A stretch of DNA of 64,000 nucleotides from Butyricimonas paravirosa (GCF_032878955.1 NZ_CP043839.1:558001-622000); one strand, 5' to 3'; positions 34,906 through 43,065 are shown, counted from the stretch's first letter. Notes: generated by a model from the letters alone, not told the origin. Numbers and translations are program-made.

Positions 34906-35002
34906 CCGGATTTAAACAATCCATAACATCACGTGAAAACTTCTTAAAACGATCTTTCCATACAGGATTATTAGTTAACTTTGCAATTCAAATTCAAAGA
35001 TC

Positions 35003-35377
35003 ATGGAAATAAAAATAGGACACTCTTTCACACAAGAAATTACCGTGCAACATAAAGACACGGCTGCCGTTTACGGTTCCGGGAAACTGGAAGTATTCGC
35101 AACACCCGCAATGGTAGGTTTAATGGAAAACACGGCTATCAAATGCCTGGAAGGTATGTTGGAAGCCGACAGCGACACCGTAGGTATCGAAATCAATACC
35201 AAACACGTAAAAGCAACCGCTGTTGGCAAGAAAGTAACCTGCAAAGCGACCATCACCGAGGTTGATGGTCGCCGTATTCGTTTCTCTATCGAGGCATGGG
35301 ATGAAACCGCCCCTATCGGCTCAGCCATCCACGACCGCTTTATCATCAACCCGGAAAAATTCATGAGCAAACTTTAA
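35003..35377 (+). CDS. FlK-like acyl-CoA thioesterase (hotdog fold)
   Basis: 124 residues; hotdog-fold pattern with VYGSGKLEVFATPAMVGLMENTAIKCL (N-terminal helix and catalytic Glu) and INTKHVKATAVGKKVTCKATITEV, as in FlK-type fluoroacetyl-CoA and related small thioesterases. The substrate is unknown in this genus; it may hydrolyse short or aromatic acyl-CoA. Single gene with a -7-like TAACTTTG upstream (34976-34983). It is followed by the TTTTAGATT repeat copy 3. Confidence 0.88.
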   Translation: MEIKIGHSFTQEITVQHKDTAAVYGSGKLEVFATPAMVGLMENTAIKCLEGMLEADSDTVGIEINTKHVKATAVGKKVTCKATITEVDGRRIRFSIEAWDETAPIGSAIHDRFIINPEKFMSKL

Positions 35378-35480
35378 TAATTTTAGATTTAATGATTTTA
35401 GATTTTAGATTCCAACCACACAATCCAACACTTTTAATCACCTAATCTAAAATCACTAAATCTCAGAATAAATAAAATCA
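35377..35480. repeat. TTTTAGATT-family intergenic repeat, copy 3
   Basis: About 104 bp; ends AATTTTAGATTTAATGATTTTAG and an inverted imperfect complement (CTAAAATCACTAAATC), core CCAACCACACAATCCAAC. It is nearly identical to 17287-17392 at its left end. It lies between the thioesterase and uvrB genes. Confidence 0.75.
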
Positions 35481-35491
35481 TTTAATCATAG

Positions 35492-37498
35492 ATGTTTAAA
35501 CTGACCTCAGCATTCGAACCGACCGGGGATCAACCGGAAGCAATCAAGGAACTAACGCAAGGACTTCTGGATGAAGTCCCGGGGCAGGTATTATTGGGAG
35601 TTACAGGATCGGGAAAGACATTTACGATTGCCAACGTGATACAAGAGGTTCAGCGTCCGACACTAATCCTCAGTCACAACAAGACGTTGGCCGCCCAGTT
35701 ATACGGGGAGTTCAAAGCCTTTTTTCCCGAAAATGCGGTGGAGTACTTTGTATCTTACTACGACTATTACCAACCGGAGGCTTACTTACCCACTACCAAC
35801 ACGTATATCGAAAAAGATCTCATGATCAATGACGAGATCGACAAATTACGGTTACGAACCACGGCATCCTTGCTATCCGGACGCCGGGATGTAATTGTGA
35901 TTTCATCGGTCTCATGTCTTTACGGTATGGCAGACCCGACTGCTTTCGGTTCAAATATTATCTACTTGCAGAAAGGTCAAAAGATAGCCCGTAATCAACT
36001 TTTACGCCGTTTGGTGGATGCCCTTTACGTGAATAACGAACTGGAATTCAAACGCGGTAGTTTCCGGGCAAAAGGAGAAACCGTGGACATCTTTCCGGCC
36101 ATTGAAACCTTCGAGGGAATGGCCTACCGGATTGAGTTCTGGGATGATGAGATTGACCGAATTACCTCGTTTAGCCCGCAAACCGGGAAAACGATCGACG
36201 AAATGGAAAATCTGAACATCTACCCCGCAAACCTGTTTGTCACGGATAAAGCCACGCTCGCGAAAGCCATACATGACATAGAACACGATCTTGTCGTGCA
36301 AGTTGATTTCTTAAACTCCATCGGTAAACACTTTGAGGCAAAACGACTGGACGAACGGGTAAAATATGACGTGGAAATGATCCGGGAACTAGGCTATTGC
36401 TCCGGTATCGAGAACTACTCCCGTTACCTAGACGGGCGGGCTGCCGGAGTTCGCCCCTTCTGCCTGCTGGATTACTTCCCGCAGGATTTCCTGCTTGTCG
36501 TTGACGAGTCACACGTGACCCTCCCGCAAGTCAGAGCCATGTATGGCGGTGACCGTTCCCGTAAACAATCACTCGTGGAATACGGGTTCCGTCTTCCGGC
36601 AGCTTTCGACAACCGTCCACTCACGTTTGAAGAATTCGAGGCCAACACGGGGCAAACCATATACGTCAGTGCCACCCCGGCCGATTATGAACTGGAAAAA
36701 TGCAATGGGGTTGTCGTGGAACAGATTATTCGTCCCACCGGAATTCTTGATCCGGAAATCGAAGTCGTTCCCAGCAAGAACCAGATAGACCACCTCATCA
36801 ACGAAATACAAAAACGAATTGAGATCAACGAAAAAGTTCTTGTAACCACGCTGACCAAGCGAATGGCGGAGGAACTAAGTAAATATTTGGACCGCATTCG
36901 CATCAAATGCCAGTACATTCACTCTGACGTGGACACACTGGAACGAGTACAGATCATCGAAAATTTACGTAAAGGAGTAATTGACGTAATTGTCGGAGTT
37001 AACTTGTTACGTGAAGGATTAGATATGCCTGAAGTTTCACTTGTTGCCATCCTCGATGCCGACAAAGAAGGATTCCTACGTTCTACCCGTTCACTGATAC
37101 AGACCTCCGGACGTGCCGCCCGTAACCTAAATGGCAAAGTGATCATGTATGCCGACACAATCACTCGCTCTATGCAGGAAACCATCAATGAAACCCAGTA
37201 CCGCCGGGCAAAACAGATGGAGTATAACCTTCAACACGGCATCACCCCTACCCAAATACGGAAATCCACGGAATCCGTACTAAAAGAAACTTCCCGTGCT
37301 TACATCGAAGAAGAGCATGTGAACTTGGCCGCAGACCCCGTTACCGCTTACATGAGTAAACCGGAACTGGAAAAAATGCTGCAAAAAACAAAAGCCGCCA
37401 TGCAAAAAGCCGCCAAAGAAATGGATTTCCTTGAAGCTGCCCGCCTCCGGGATGAAATGTTTAAACTGGAAGAAACAATCAAACGGCTGAATTCTTAA
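35492..37498 (+). CDS. uvrB: Excinuclease ABC subunit B
   Basis: 668 residues, full length for UvrB. Walker A LLGVTGSGKT is near residue 35-44, the beta-hairpin region is EYFVSYYDYYQPEAYLP, the helicase motifs include VVDESHVTLPQ, YVSATPADYE and VGVNLLREGLDMPEVSLV, and the C-terminal UvrC-binding UVR domain (EKMLQKTKAAMQKAAKEMDFLEAARLRDEM) is intact. It performs damage verification in nucleotide excision repair with UvrA and UvrC. Single gene, with the orphan HigA gene 29 bp downstream. Confidence 0.98.
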   Translation: MFKLTSAFEPTGDQPEAIKELTQGLLDEVPGQVLLGVTGSGKTFTIANVIQEVQRPTLILSHNKTLAAQLYGEFKAFFPENAVEYFVSYYDYYQPEAYLPTTNTYIEKDLMINDEIDKLRLRTTASLLSGRRDVIVISSVSCLYGMADPTAFGSNIIYLQKGQKIARNQLLRRLVDALYVNNELEFKRGSFRAKGETVDIFPAIETFEGMAYRIEFWDDEIDRITSFSPQTGKTIDEMENLNIYPANLFVTDKATLAKAIHDIEHDLVVQVDFLNSIGKHFEAKRLDERVKYDVEMIRELGYCSGIENYSRYLDGRAAGVRPFCLLDYFPQDFLLVVDESHVTLPQVRAMYGGDRSRKQSLVEYGFRLPAAFDNRPLTFEEFEANTGQTIYVSATPADYELEKCNGVVVEQIIRPTGILDPEIEVVPSKNQIDHLINEIQKRIEINEKVLVTTLTKRMAEELSKYLDRIRIKCQYIHSDVDTLERVQIIENLRKGVIDVIVGVNLLREGLDMPEVSLVAILDADKEGFLRSTRSLIQTSGRAARNLNGKVIMYADTITRSMQETINETQYRRAKQMEYNLQHGITPTQIRKSTESVLKETSRAYIEEEHVNLAADPVTAYMSKPELEKMLQKTKAAMQKAAKEMDFLEAARLRDEMFKLEETIKRLNS

Positions 37499-37527
37499 AA
37501 CGAATCATTACAAATAAAAAAATTACC

Positions 37528-37842
37528 ATGGGAAATTTAGGAGAACCATTTATTCCAATACATCCGGGTGAAATCATAAAAGAAGAATTGGAATTCAGAA
37601 AAATCTCGCAGAAACAATTTGCCCAAATTGTAGATTTTTCGTACACCATGCTTAATGATATTCTGAACGGGAAACGCCCCGTATCTACAGATTTCGCCTT
37701 GCTAATCGAAGTTTCATTAGGTATCAATGCCGAAATGTTAGTAAATATGCAAACTCGCTACAATTTACAACTGGCTCGACAAAACAAGAAAAACATTGAC
37801 AAATTTGAGAAGTTACGAAATATTTGTGCTTCGTTATTATAG
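37528..37842 (+). CDS. Orphan HigA-family antitoxin
   Basis: 104 residues. An HTH-XRE domain of the HigA addiction-module type: HPGEIIKEELEFRKISQKQFAQI (helix-turn-helix start) and SYTMLNDILNGKRPVSTDFALLIEVSL. It is strikingly similar to the HigA at 40041-40385 over its whole length (shared HPGEI, ISQK, SYT-LN-ILN-KRP, MQT-YNLQ motifs). No toxin gene precedes it; only 29 bp separate it from uvrB. It may be a solitary regulator, or an antitoxin whose HigB was lost, or one that protects against the nearby module. Confidence 0.9.
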   Translation: MGNLGEPFIPIHPGEIIKEELEFRKISQKQFAQIVDFSYTMLNDILNGKRPVSTDFALLIEVSLGINAEMLVNMQTRYNLQLARQNKKNIDKFEKLRNICASLL

Positions 37843-37843
37843 C

Positions 37844-37873
37844 AAAAAGCAACTGTTTTTCCAGTTGCTTTTT
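37844..37873. terminator. Bidirectional terminator
   Basis: Stem AAAAAGCAACTG / CAGTTGCTTTTT with a 6-nt loop, immediately after the orphan HigA stop and just before the 3' end of the convergent minus-strand gene. Confidence 0.88.
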
Positions 37874-37883
37874 ACCCTTCCAA

Positions 37884-38900
37884 TCAAAATTCGAACCCAC
37901 ATTCTACAGGTGTTCGAAGTATTCTCCATTGTTTATCTACAGATTCTAAAAATTCTTCAAGTTTCACGGAAATTTCTTTTAATTTCGGGGAAGATAGATC
38001 ATTTAAATACAAACCATTAGCACTTATCGTGTAACTTCCCGTTAATGCCTCCCCATCACATTGACGAATACTTTTACTTACAAGTGGAATCTCGTTCAAG
38101 ACATTCTTTCTTGGGGTATAGTCTTCCCGTATTGTAATGAAAGCCCCTTCTTTTTCTGTAGCCTCCTCAATATTCATAAACTCTCTCTTTTCCATCCGAT
38201 CCAAGAATTGTTGCATTTGCTCGACAACACAGCTTATTTGCTCGGAAGATGTAAAGTGCATCTCCCCCTCGTAAGTATCAATATAGTAAGAAACACCATA
38301 AGTATCTTTGTCCGCAAAACGACAAACAGACATATCCACATCAATTCCATATAAATCATCATCCTCAAATTCCTGAAAAGAGGTATCGCCTTGTTCAAGA
38401 AATATTTCGATCGTATCATGAATTTCAACTAATTGTTTCAACGAAAGATCGTACAATAACTCATCACCAATGGAAATACTATAGAGGCGTCGCATCTTAC
38501 ACGCAACCTCTAATTCTTTAATTTCTTTCGCTTGAAAAGAATTGTACACAAACCATTTCTCAACAAAAGAAGTTTCCCTTGATAATTTCACCATTAATTC
38601 TATTAATCGTGAAGCTAACAGTCTCTTATCCTTACTATACGAGGGGACATCAACGTAACCTTGAAAAAAAGCATCAGCCAATTTCATCCAAGGAAGTCGC
38701 ATACAATCTAAGAGTTGTTGCGTTTCATTCATTTCATGGAGCAAGCCTCCCAATAAATTTTCATCACAATCTCCGCTCAATTTATTACTCCGAAACCTTC
38801 TCATAACCTGAGACTTCGTCAGATAGAAATCTTTCGAAGACATTCTTTGTTGCTCTCCCGACATCCCGTCAGAAAAAGCACTTTCATCCTTTTCACCCAT
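37884..38900 (-). CDS. Unknown protein with three-fold internal repeat
   Basis: 338 residues from the ATG at 38900 (MGEKDESAF). No family is recognised. The C-terminal two thirds contain three related segments of about 33-37 residues, at roughly 150-182, 210-246 and 300-332, each with beta strand (YxIS or YGVSYY) followed by a hydrophobic helix ending in FLE/FLD (VEIHDTIEIFLE, VEQMQQFLDRME, KLEEFLESVD). The N-terminal third is helical and resembles a segment of the upstream gene's product (RLIELMVKL). The gene forms a two-gene unit with the upstream 147-residue protein. Soluble, acidic, probably cytosolic. Confidence 0.75.
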   Translation of the reverse strand: MGEKDESAFSDGMSGEQQRMSSKDFYLTKSQVMRRFRSNKLSGDCDENLLGGLLHEMNETQQLLDCMRLPWMKLADAFFQGYVDVPSYSKDKRLLASRLIELMVKLSRETSFVEKWFVYNSFQAKEIKELEVACKMRRLYSISIGDELLYDLSLKQLVEIHDTIEIFLEQGDTSFQEFEDDDLYGIDVDMSVCRFADKDTYGVSYYIDTYEGEMHFTSSEQISCVVEQMQQFLDRMEKREFMNIEEATEKEGAFITIREDYTPRKNVLNEIPLVSKSIRQCDGEALTGSYTISANGLYLNDLSSPKLKEISVKLEEFLESVDKQWRILRTPVECGFEF

Positions 38901-38905
38901 GATAG

Positions 38906-39349
38906 TCACATTTCAGGTCCATTACTCCTCAAACCAATCAAAGCTTCTACTTCTTTCCTCTGTTGCTGGTATCGACGTGCCAAACCCATAATCAAAGGTT
39001 CTTTCTTTGAGAGATATTTCATCTTTTTTATCAACTCTATCACCAAATCTGATAAGCGATTTTGCTTCTCTTTTCCCTCTACCAGAACTACATAATGCAT
39101 AAAACTACTATATAGTACTGAAATACTATCCTCCCACTGAAATTGTAAACTGTGTAATAGGTTTTCCACGATACGCAAGTGTTTCAACATACCCTCTAAA
39201 GGTTCCTTTTTCTCTTGCACCCCAAACGCCATTAAACGTTCTGCCTCCCAAATGTAGTAATTTTCCAGCCTTTCAATTTCTTCCGTGGACAGGCCACCTA
39301 ACGCATCTCCATTTTCTGATTGCGCCTTCAAAGCATCATTCTTTTCCAT
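38906..39349 (-). CDS. Unknown helical protein, first gene of a two-gene unit
   Basis: 147 residues, rich in helix-forming residues, with no signal peptide or membrane segment. Its C-terminal half (RLSDLVIELIKKMKYLSKKEPLIMGLARRYQQQRKEVEAL) resembles a segment of the downstream gene's product, which suggests a common ancestry of the two. The stop is 5 bp before the downstream ATG. Upstream it has a strongly folded 139-bp leader with an inverted repeat. No known family is recognised. Confidence 0.75.
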   Translation of the reverse strand: MEKNDALKAQSENGDALGGLSTEEIERLENYYIWEAERLMAFGVQEKKEPLEGMLKHLRIVENLLHSLQFQWEDSISVLYSSFMHYVVLVEGKEKQNRLSDLVIELIKKMKYLSKKEPLIMGLARRYQQQRKEVEALIGLRSNGPEM

Positions 39350-39397
39350 AAGTTATAGGTTTAAGTCAGGCAGAAAAAAACGGTTCCGCCTTTCCCG

Positions 39398-39536
39398 TTG
39401 ACTTACACTACAACCGCAGCAGTGGGTACATTAATACACCACACGGGGGTACAGAACCGTATGTTGAGTAACAGGCATGAAAAATGCCTGCTACAATTAG
39501 GCAGGAACTCCCTGCGGTTGTTATAATGTAAGTCAA
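39398..39536. other. Structured leader or fold-back element upstream of the unknown operon
   Basis: Arms TTGACTTACA (39398-39407) / TGTAAGTCAA (39527-39536) and CAACCGCAG (39411-39419) / CTGCGGTTG (39512-39520) give 19 bp of pairing with an asymmetric bulge. Between them lie a 7-bp hairpin CAGGCAT/ATGCCTG (39472-39490) and a competing GCAGG/CCTGC stem (39501-39515). Read on the minus strand it is followed by GGCGGAACCG and a T run. It could be an untranslated RNA leader, a small RNA with its own terminator, or a MITE. The rest of the 365-bp gap shows only the HigBA promoter/operator. Confidence 0.55.
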
Positions 39537-39646
39537 TAGCAAAGGTATCAAACTATAAACAAATAGCAAACAGGAATGCAAGATTATATTAAATTTTTTC
39601 GATCAGTGTTTATGTATAAAACCACGACACTACCTCAAAATCATCA

Positions 39647-39674
39647 TATAAATTCGCAAATTTGCGAATTTATA
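39647..39674 (+). promoter_or_regulatory. HigBA operator: perfect 28-bp palindrome
   Basis: Half-site TATAAATTCGCAAA with its exact complement. It covers the predicted -33 region of the HigBA promoter, as expected for an autoregulatory HigA binding site. Confidence 0.65.
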
Positions 39675-39694
39675 AAATTTATTCCCTATCTTTG
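39661..39694 (+). promoter_or_regulatory. Predicted HigBA promoter
   Basis: TTTG at 39661-39664 and TATCTTTG at 39687-39694 match the -33/-7 boxes, with a spacer of 22 bases (slightly long). The predicted transcript starts close to 39701, just before the HigB ATG at 39715. Confidence 0.55.
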
Positions 39695-39714
39695 TATTCA
39701 AAGAAACAACTAAT

Positions 39715-40032
39715 ATGATTGTTACATTCGATAAAGAGTATCTAAAAGAATTATATGAATCAGGAAAAGCTAATGACAAAAAACATCATTTTCAGCCTGA
39801 GATTATACGTAGATACAAACGTTGTATAGATATCATGATTAACGTTTCTAACATTACAGCACTTTACAAATACAACGGACTAAATTTTGAAAAACTATCA
39901 GGAAATAGAAAAGAACTTTGTTCCATTAGAGTCAACAATCAATATCGAATTGAATTCATAGTAACAGAGATGCGAGGCGAAATTGTAACTACCATTTGTA
40001 ATATAATTGAATTATCAAACCATTATAAATAG
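39715..40032 (+). CDS. HigB-family RelE/ParE-type toxin
   Basis: 105 residues, basic, with the compact RelE/HigB fold pattern: LKELYESGK near the N-terminus, a basic helix EIIRRYKRCIDIM, NVSNITALYKYNGLNFEKLSGNRKELCSIRVNNQYRIEF near the active site and a short C-terminal strand with His/Tyr. HigB toxins cleave mRNA on the ribosome. The toxin-first, antitoxin-second order is typical of hig modules. It lies directly downstream of a 28-bp palindrome and 8 bp before higA. Confidence 0.92.
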   Translation: MIVTFDKEYLKELYESGKANDKKHHFQPEIIRRYKRCIDIMINVSNITALYKYNGLNFEKLSGNRKELCSIRVNNQYRIEFIVTEMRGEIVTTICNIIELSNHYK

Positions 40033-40040
40033 AAAAAGTT

Positions 40041-40385
40041 ATGAGCAAAATAGATAATATCGACCCTAAAATGATTGCCAATAATATTACTCCTTTTGAG
40101 CCAACACACCCTGGAGAAATTTTGAAGGATGAAATTGAATACAGAGGCATTTCTCAAAAGAAACTTGCAAAAGAAATGGGCGTATCTTATACAGTCTTAA
40201 ATGAGATACTAAATGCAAAACGTCCATTAAATACAGAATATGCCATGCTTATAGGGGCAGCTTTAGACATTGATGCTGAACCTTTACTTAAAATGCAAAC
40301 ATGCTACAATCTGCAAATGGCAAAAAACGATAGCAAGTTTATGGAAAAACTGAGCAAAATACGTAAAATTGCTGCTATCCTATAA
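40041..40385 (+). CDS. HigA-family antitoxin
   Basis: 114 residues; HTH-XRE with HPGEILKDEIEYRGISQKKLAKEMGVSYTVLNEILNAKRPLNTEYAMLI and the family tail LKMQTCYNLQMAK. It neutralises HigB and represses its own operon. The gene follows higB by 8 bp. It resembles the orphan HigA at 37528 closely, suggesting a duplicated antitoxin. Predicted DNA-binding cytosolic protein. Confidence 0.94.
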   Translation: MSKIDNIDPKMIANNITPFEPTHPGEILKDEIEYRGISQKKLAKEMGVSYTVLNEILNAKRPLNTEYAMLIGAALDIDAEPLLKMQTCYNLQMAKNDSKFMEKLSKIRKIAAIL

Positions 40386-40397
40386 GCTTTCTATTAA

Positions 40398-40814
40398 CTA
40401 AGACTTAGGCAGCACCACATTCGTGATCCGTCCAACAGATGCCAAGTTCCCAAATTCATCCGTCACGTTAACAGATACCACGTGAGTACGATGTCCTTTA
40501 TGAATAAACTCCGCACGACCAATAACATAACTTCCTTGAGCTTTCCGAACGTGGTTGGCATTAATCTCGATTCCAAACACGTGATTTTCTTCCAGATTCT
40601 CTCCGATATAAGTTAATCCACTCCCCACGGTCTCTACTAATGCCATAATTGCTCCACCATGCAATAAATTACCGGGGCGCATCGTCCGTTCGTCAATAGG
40701 CATTTTTGCCTCCAACCAATTCTCTCCGATACCAATAAACTCTATACCTAAACTTGCCATTAATGTACCCCGGCTCTCCCGGTTCATCCGCTCTATAATT
40801 GCTGAACTATCCAT
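40398..40814 (-). CDS. PaaI-like hotdog thioesterase
   Basis: 138 residues, single hotdog domain. GNLLHGGAIMALVETVGSG holds the catalytic Asn/His/Glu region of the PaaI/YbaW group; the remaining part has the expected strands (INANHVRKAQGSYVIGRAEFIHKG). Such enzymes hydrolyse aromatic or medium-chain acyl-CoA thioesters. The substrate is unknown. The gene is convergent with the HigBA module and is preceded by a diverged TTTTAGATT-family tract (about 40820-40900). Confidence 0.92.
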   Translation of the reverse strand: MDSSAIIERMNRESRGTLMASLGIEFIGIGENWLEAKMPIDERTMRPGNLLHGGAIMALVETVGSGLTYIGENLEENHVFGIEINANHVRKAQGSYVIGRAEFIHKGHRTHVVSVNVTDEFGNLASVGRITNVVLPKS

Positions 40815-40896
40815 GTATTAATTTCTTGATTTATGATTTTTCGATTCAGTGATTTCCACACACAAAGCTAACGCCTTTTTATCGTAAATTACAAAT

Positions 40897-41211
40897 TTAT
40901 TCTTTTCTAGCTTTTCTCTTTGGGTTTTCGGGAAACCACCCTTTACGCACTCGTTCTTCCTGCTCGAAAATCTCCTTGATCGTCCAGAAAGAAGAAAAGG
41001 CAAACACGCCTAGTAAAGAAGACCATAGCACGTTCGTCACCCACAAAGCGGCCACTGTTCCCACGATTCCCAGAACGAGAAAAATCCACCAACAACCTGT
41101 TCCCCAATAATATTCCGCTTTAATCACCACTGGATGAAATAATCCGATAATCAGGAACGTGCAAATCCCGATAATCAGCCCTGTCAAATTATACGTTTCT
41201 ATAAATTCCAT
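40897..41211 (-). CDS. DUF4491 membrane protein
   Basis: 104 residues with four predicted membrane helices; the sequence GLIIGICTFLIIGLFHPVVIKAEYYWGTGCWWIFLVLGIVGT matches DUF4491, a Bacteroidetes-restricted inner-membrane family of unknown function, and ends with FWTIKEIFEQEERVRKGWFP, a conserved cytosolic tail. Single gene, divergent from bcp. Confidence 0.88.
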   Translation of the reverse strand: MEFIETYNLTGLIIGICTFLIIGLFHPVVIKAEYYWGTGCWWIFLVLGIVGTVAALWVTNVLWSSLLGVFAFSSFWTIKEIFEQEERVRKGWFPENPKRKARKE

Positions 41212-41378
41212 ACTCTATTTTTAGATTTATGCAAATGTACAAATATTCCAAAACTCTATTTCATTTCACCAAAATATTCCTACTTTTGTACATAGACTAC
41301 GGGAAAAGAAGTAAACAAGTTTTATCAAATCATAAATTGTTTATATTCCTTATCGTAAATCACTAATTATAAACGAAT

Positions 41379-41846
41379 ATGGCACCATTAAAAGAAGGAG
41401 ATAAAGCCCCTTACTTCGAGGGCATAAATCAGGACGGGAAAAAAATCACGCTGGAAGATTTTAAAGGGAAAAAATTAATCCTCTATTTTTACCCGAAGGA
41501 CAACACGTCGGGATGCACCGCGGAAGCATGTAGCTTGAATGATGGTTATTCTTCCCTCACGGAAAAAGGATTTGAAGTCGTTGGTGTCAGTCCCGATTCG
41601 GCAAGTTCTCATTTAAAGTTCATTGCCAAATACAACTTGGCTTTCAACCTAATTGCTGATACCGAGAAAAAGATACTGGAAACCTACGGTGTATGGGCCG
41701 AAAAGAAATTATATGGCAGAACTTACATGGGAGTCGTGCGCACCACCTTTGTCATTGACGAGAACGGGATCATTGAAAAAGTGATCACGAAAGTAAACAC
41801 GAAAGATCACGCGAAACAAATCCTGGAACAATTAAAAATAAAATAA
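41379..41846 (+). CDS. bcp: Thioredoxin-dependent thiol peroxidase
   Basis: 155 residues; AhpC/TSA-type peroxiredoxin of the Bcp/PrxQ class. The peroxidatic Cys is in YFYPKDNTSGCTAEACSLND, and a second Cys (SGC...EAC, five residues apart) forms the expected intramolecular pair. It reduces peroxides with thioredoxin in the cytosol. Single gene with a -7-like TACTTTTG upstream (41281-41288). A fold-back repeat separates it from recA. Confidence 0.96.
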   Translation: MAPLKEGDKAPYFEGINQDGKKITLEDFKGKKLILYFYPKDNTSGCTAEACSLNDGYSSLTEKGFEVVGVSPDSASSHLKFIAKYNLAFNLIADTEKKILETYGVWAEKKLYGRTYMGVVRTTFVIDENGIIEKVITKVNTKDHAKQILEQLKIK

Positions 41847-41849
41847 AGC

Positions 41850-41975
41850 ACTCCTCCGGCCTTCGACCACCTCCTCTATAAACAGAGGAGGAGCTGGTAA
41901 CTCTTACCAAAGATGGTAAGTAACTCAACTCTCCCTCTGTTTATAGAGGGAGTACCCCGAAGGGGGGAGGGAGTT
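41850..41975. repeat. Fold-back intergenic repeat, copy B (bcp-recA gap)
   Basis: Inverted copy of the element at 31410-31545, with the same CTCTATAAACAGAG and CTCTGTTTATAGAG palindromes, CCTCC/GGAGG outer arms and ACCCCGAAGGGGGG block. The central hairpin is TTACC/GGTAA, different from the TCCC/GGGA of copy A, yet folded at the same place. Such compensation supports selection for secondary structure. Confidence 0.8.
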
Positions 41976-42010
41976 CAAATCTAAAATCTAAAATTTAAAA
42001 TCAATAAATT

Positions 42011-43033
42011 ATGGCAAACACAGAAACCAATCAAGACAAGTTAAAAGCACTTCAACTTACCCTTGACAAGATCGAAAAGAACTTCGGTAAGGGGAGCGTC
42101 ATGAAACTTGGCGATAATGTCGTGGAAGATGTCGCAGTGATCCCTTCCGGCTCTATCGGACTGGACAGAGCATTAGGAGTAGGCGGATACCCGAAAGGCC
42201 GTGTGATCGAGATTTTCGGTCCCGAATCTTCCGGTAAGACTACATTAGCCATCCATGCCATCGCCGAGGCACAAAAACAAGGCGGTATCGCGGCTATCAT
42301 CGATGCCGAACACGCCTTCGATCGGTCATACGCCGAGAAACTGGGAGTTGACGTGAACAACTTGTTTATATCCCAACCGGACAACGGGGAACAAGCCCTT
42401 GAAATTGCGGAACAACTGATCCGCTCGGCAGCAATCGACATCATCGTGATCGACTCCGTAGCTGCCCTAACCCCCAAAGCTGAAATAGAGGGAGATATGG
42501 GTGATAGCGTGATGGGATTACAAGCCCGTTTGATGTCACAAGCACTACGTAAACTGACAGGAACCATCAGCAAAACAAATACCTGCTGTATATTCATCAA
42601 CCAGTTGCGTGATAAAATCGGTGTCATGTTCGGTAATCCCGAAACAACCACGGGTGGTAATGCGTTGAAATTCTATGCCTCCGTGCGTCTGGACATCCGT
42701 CGTGTAGGACAAATCAAAGACGGAGAGGAAATCTACGGTAACCACACCCGCGTGAAAGTGGTGAAAAACAAAGTTGCTCCTCCATTCAAGAAAGCCGAAT
42801 TCGACATTATGTACGGGGAAGGCATCTCCCGTTCAGGAGAAATCGTGGATCTCGGTGTTGAATACAACGTGATCAAGAAAAGCGGTAGCTGGTTCTCTTA
42901 CGGTGAAAGCAAACTGGGACAAGGACGGGAAACCGTGAAACAACTGGTGATGGATAACCCGGAACTGGCGGAAGAGCTTACCCAAAAAATCGTGGAAGCC
43001 ATGGAGAACGGCGTGCAAGCGGCAACGAAATAA
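42011..43033 (+). CDS. recA: Recombinase A
   Basis: 340 residues, usual length. Walker A GPESSGKT at residues 70-77, VVIDSVAAL-type Walker B (IIVIDSVAAL), loop L1 and L2 regions (MGLQARLMSQALRKLTG, NPETTTGGNALKFY) and the C-terminal acidic tail are all conserved. It drives homologous recombination and activates the SOS LexA response. It follows the bcp gene across a repeat-rich 160-bp gap; the peptidase gene starts 33 bp after it on the same strand. Confidence 0.99.
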   Translation: MANTETNQDKLKALQLTLDKIEKNFGKGSVMKLGDNVVEDVAVIPSGSIGLDRALGVGGYPKGRVIEIFGPESSGKTTLAIHAIAEAQKQGGIAAIIDAEHAFDRSYAEKLGVDVNNLFISQPDNGEQALEIAEQLIRSAAIDIIVIDSVAALTPKAEIEGDMGDSVMGLQARLMSQALRKLTGTISKTNTCCIFINQLRDKIGVMFGNPETTTGGNALKFYASVRLDIRRVGQIKDGEEIYGNHTRVKVVKNKVAPPFKKAEFDIMYGEGISRSGEIVDLGVEYNVIKKSGSWFSYGESKLGQGRETVKQLVMDNPELAEELTQKIVEAMENGVQAATK

Positions 43034-43065
43034 GAAAATCGAGTAATAAAACAGCTAAAATTACA

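Noticed and set aside
39398..39536. Retron or CRISPR-like element
   Set aside because: No reverse transcriptase, Cas gene or regularly spaced repeats nearby; only a folded inverted-repeat region.
42052..42651. 199-codon ORF antisense to recA
   Set aside because: Fully inside recA, no recognisable domain; open frame due to codon bias.
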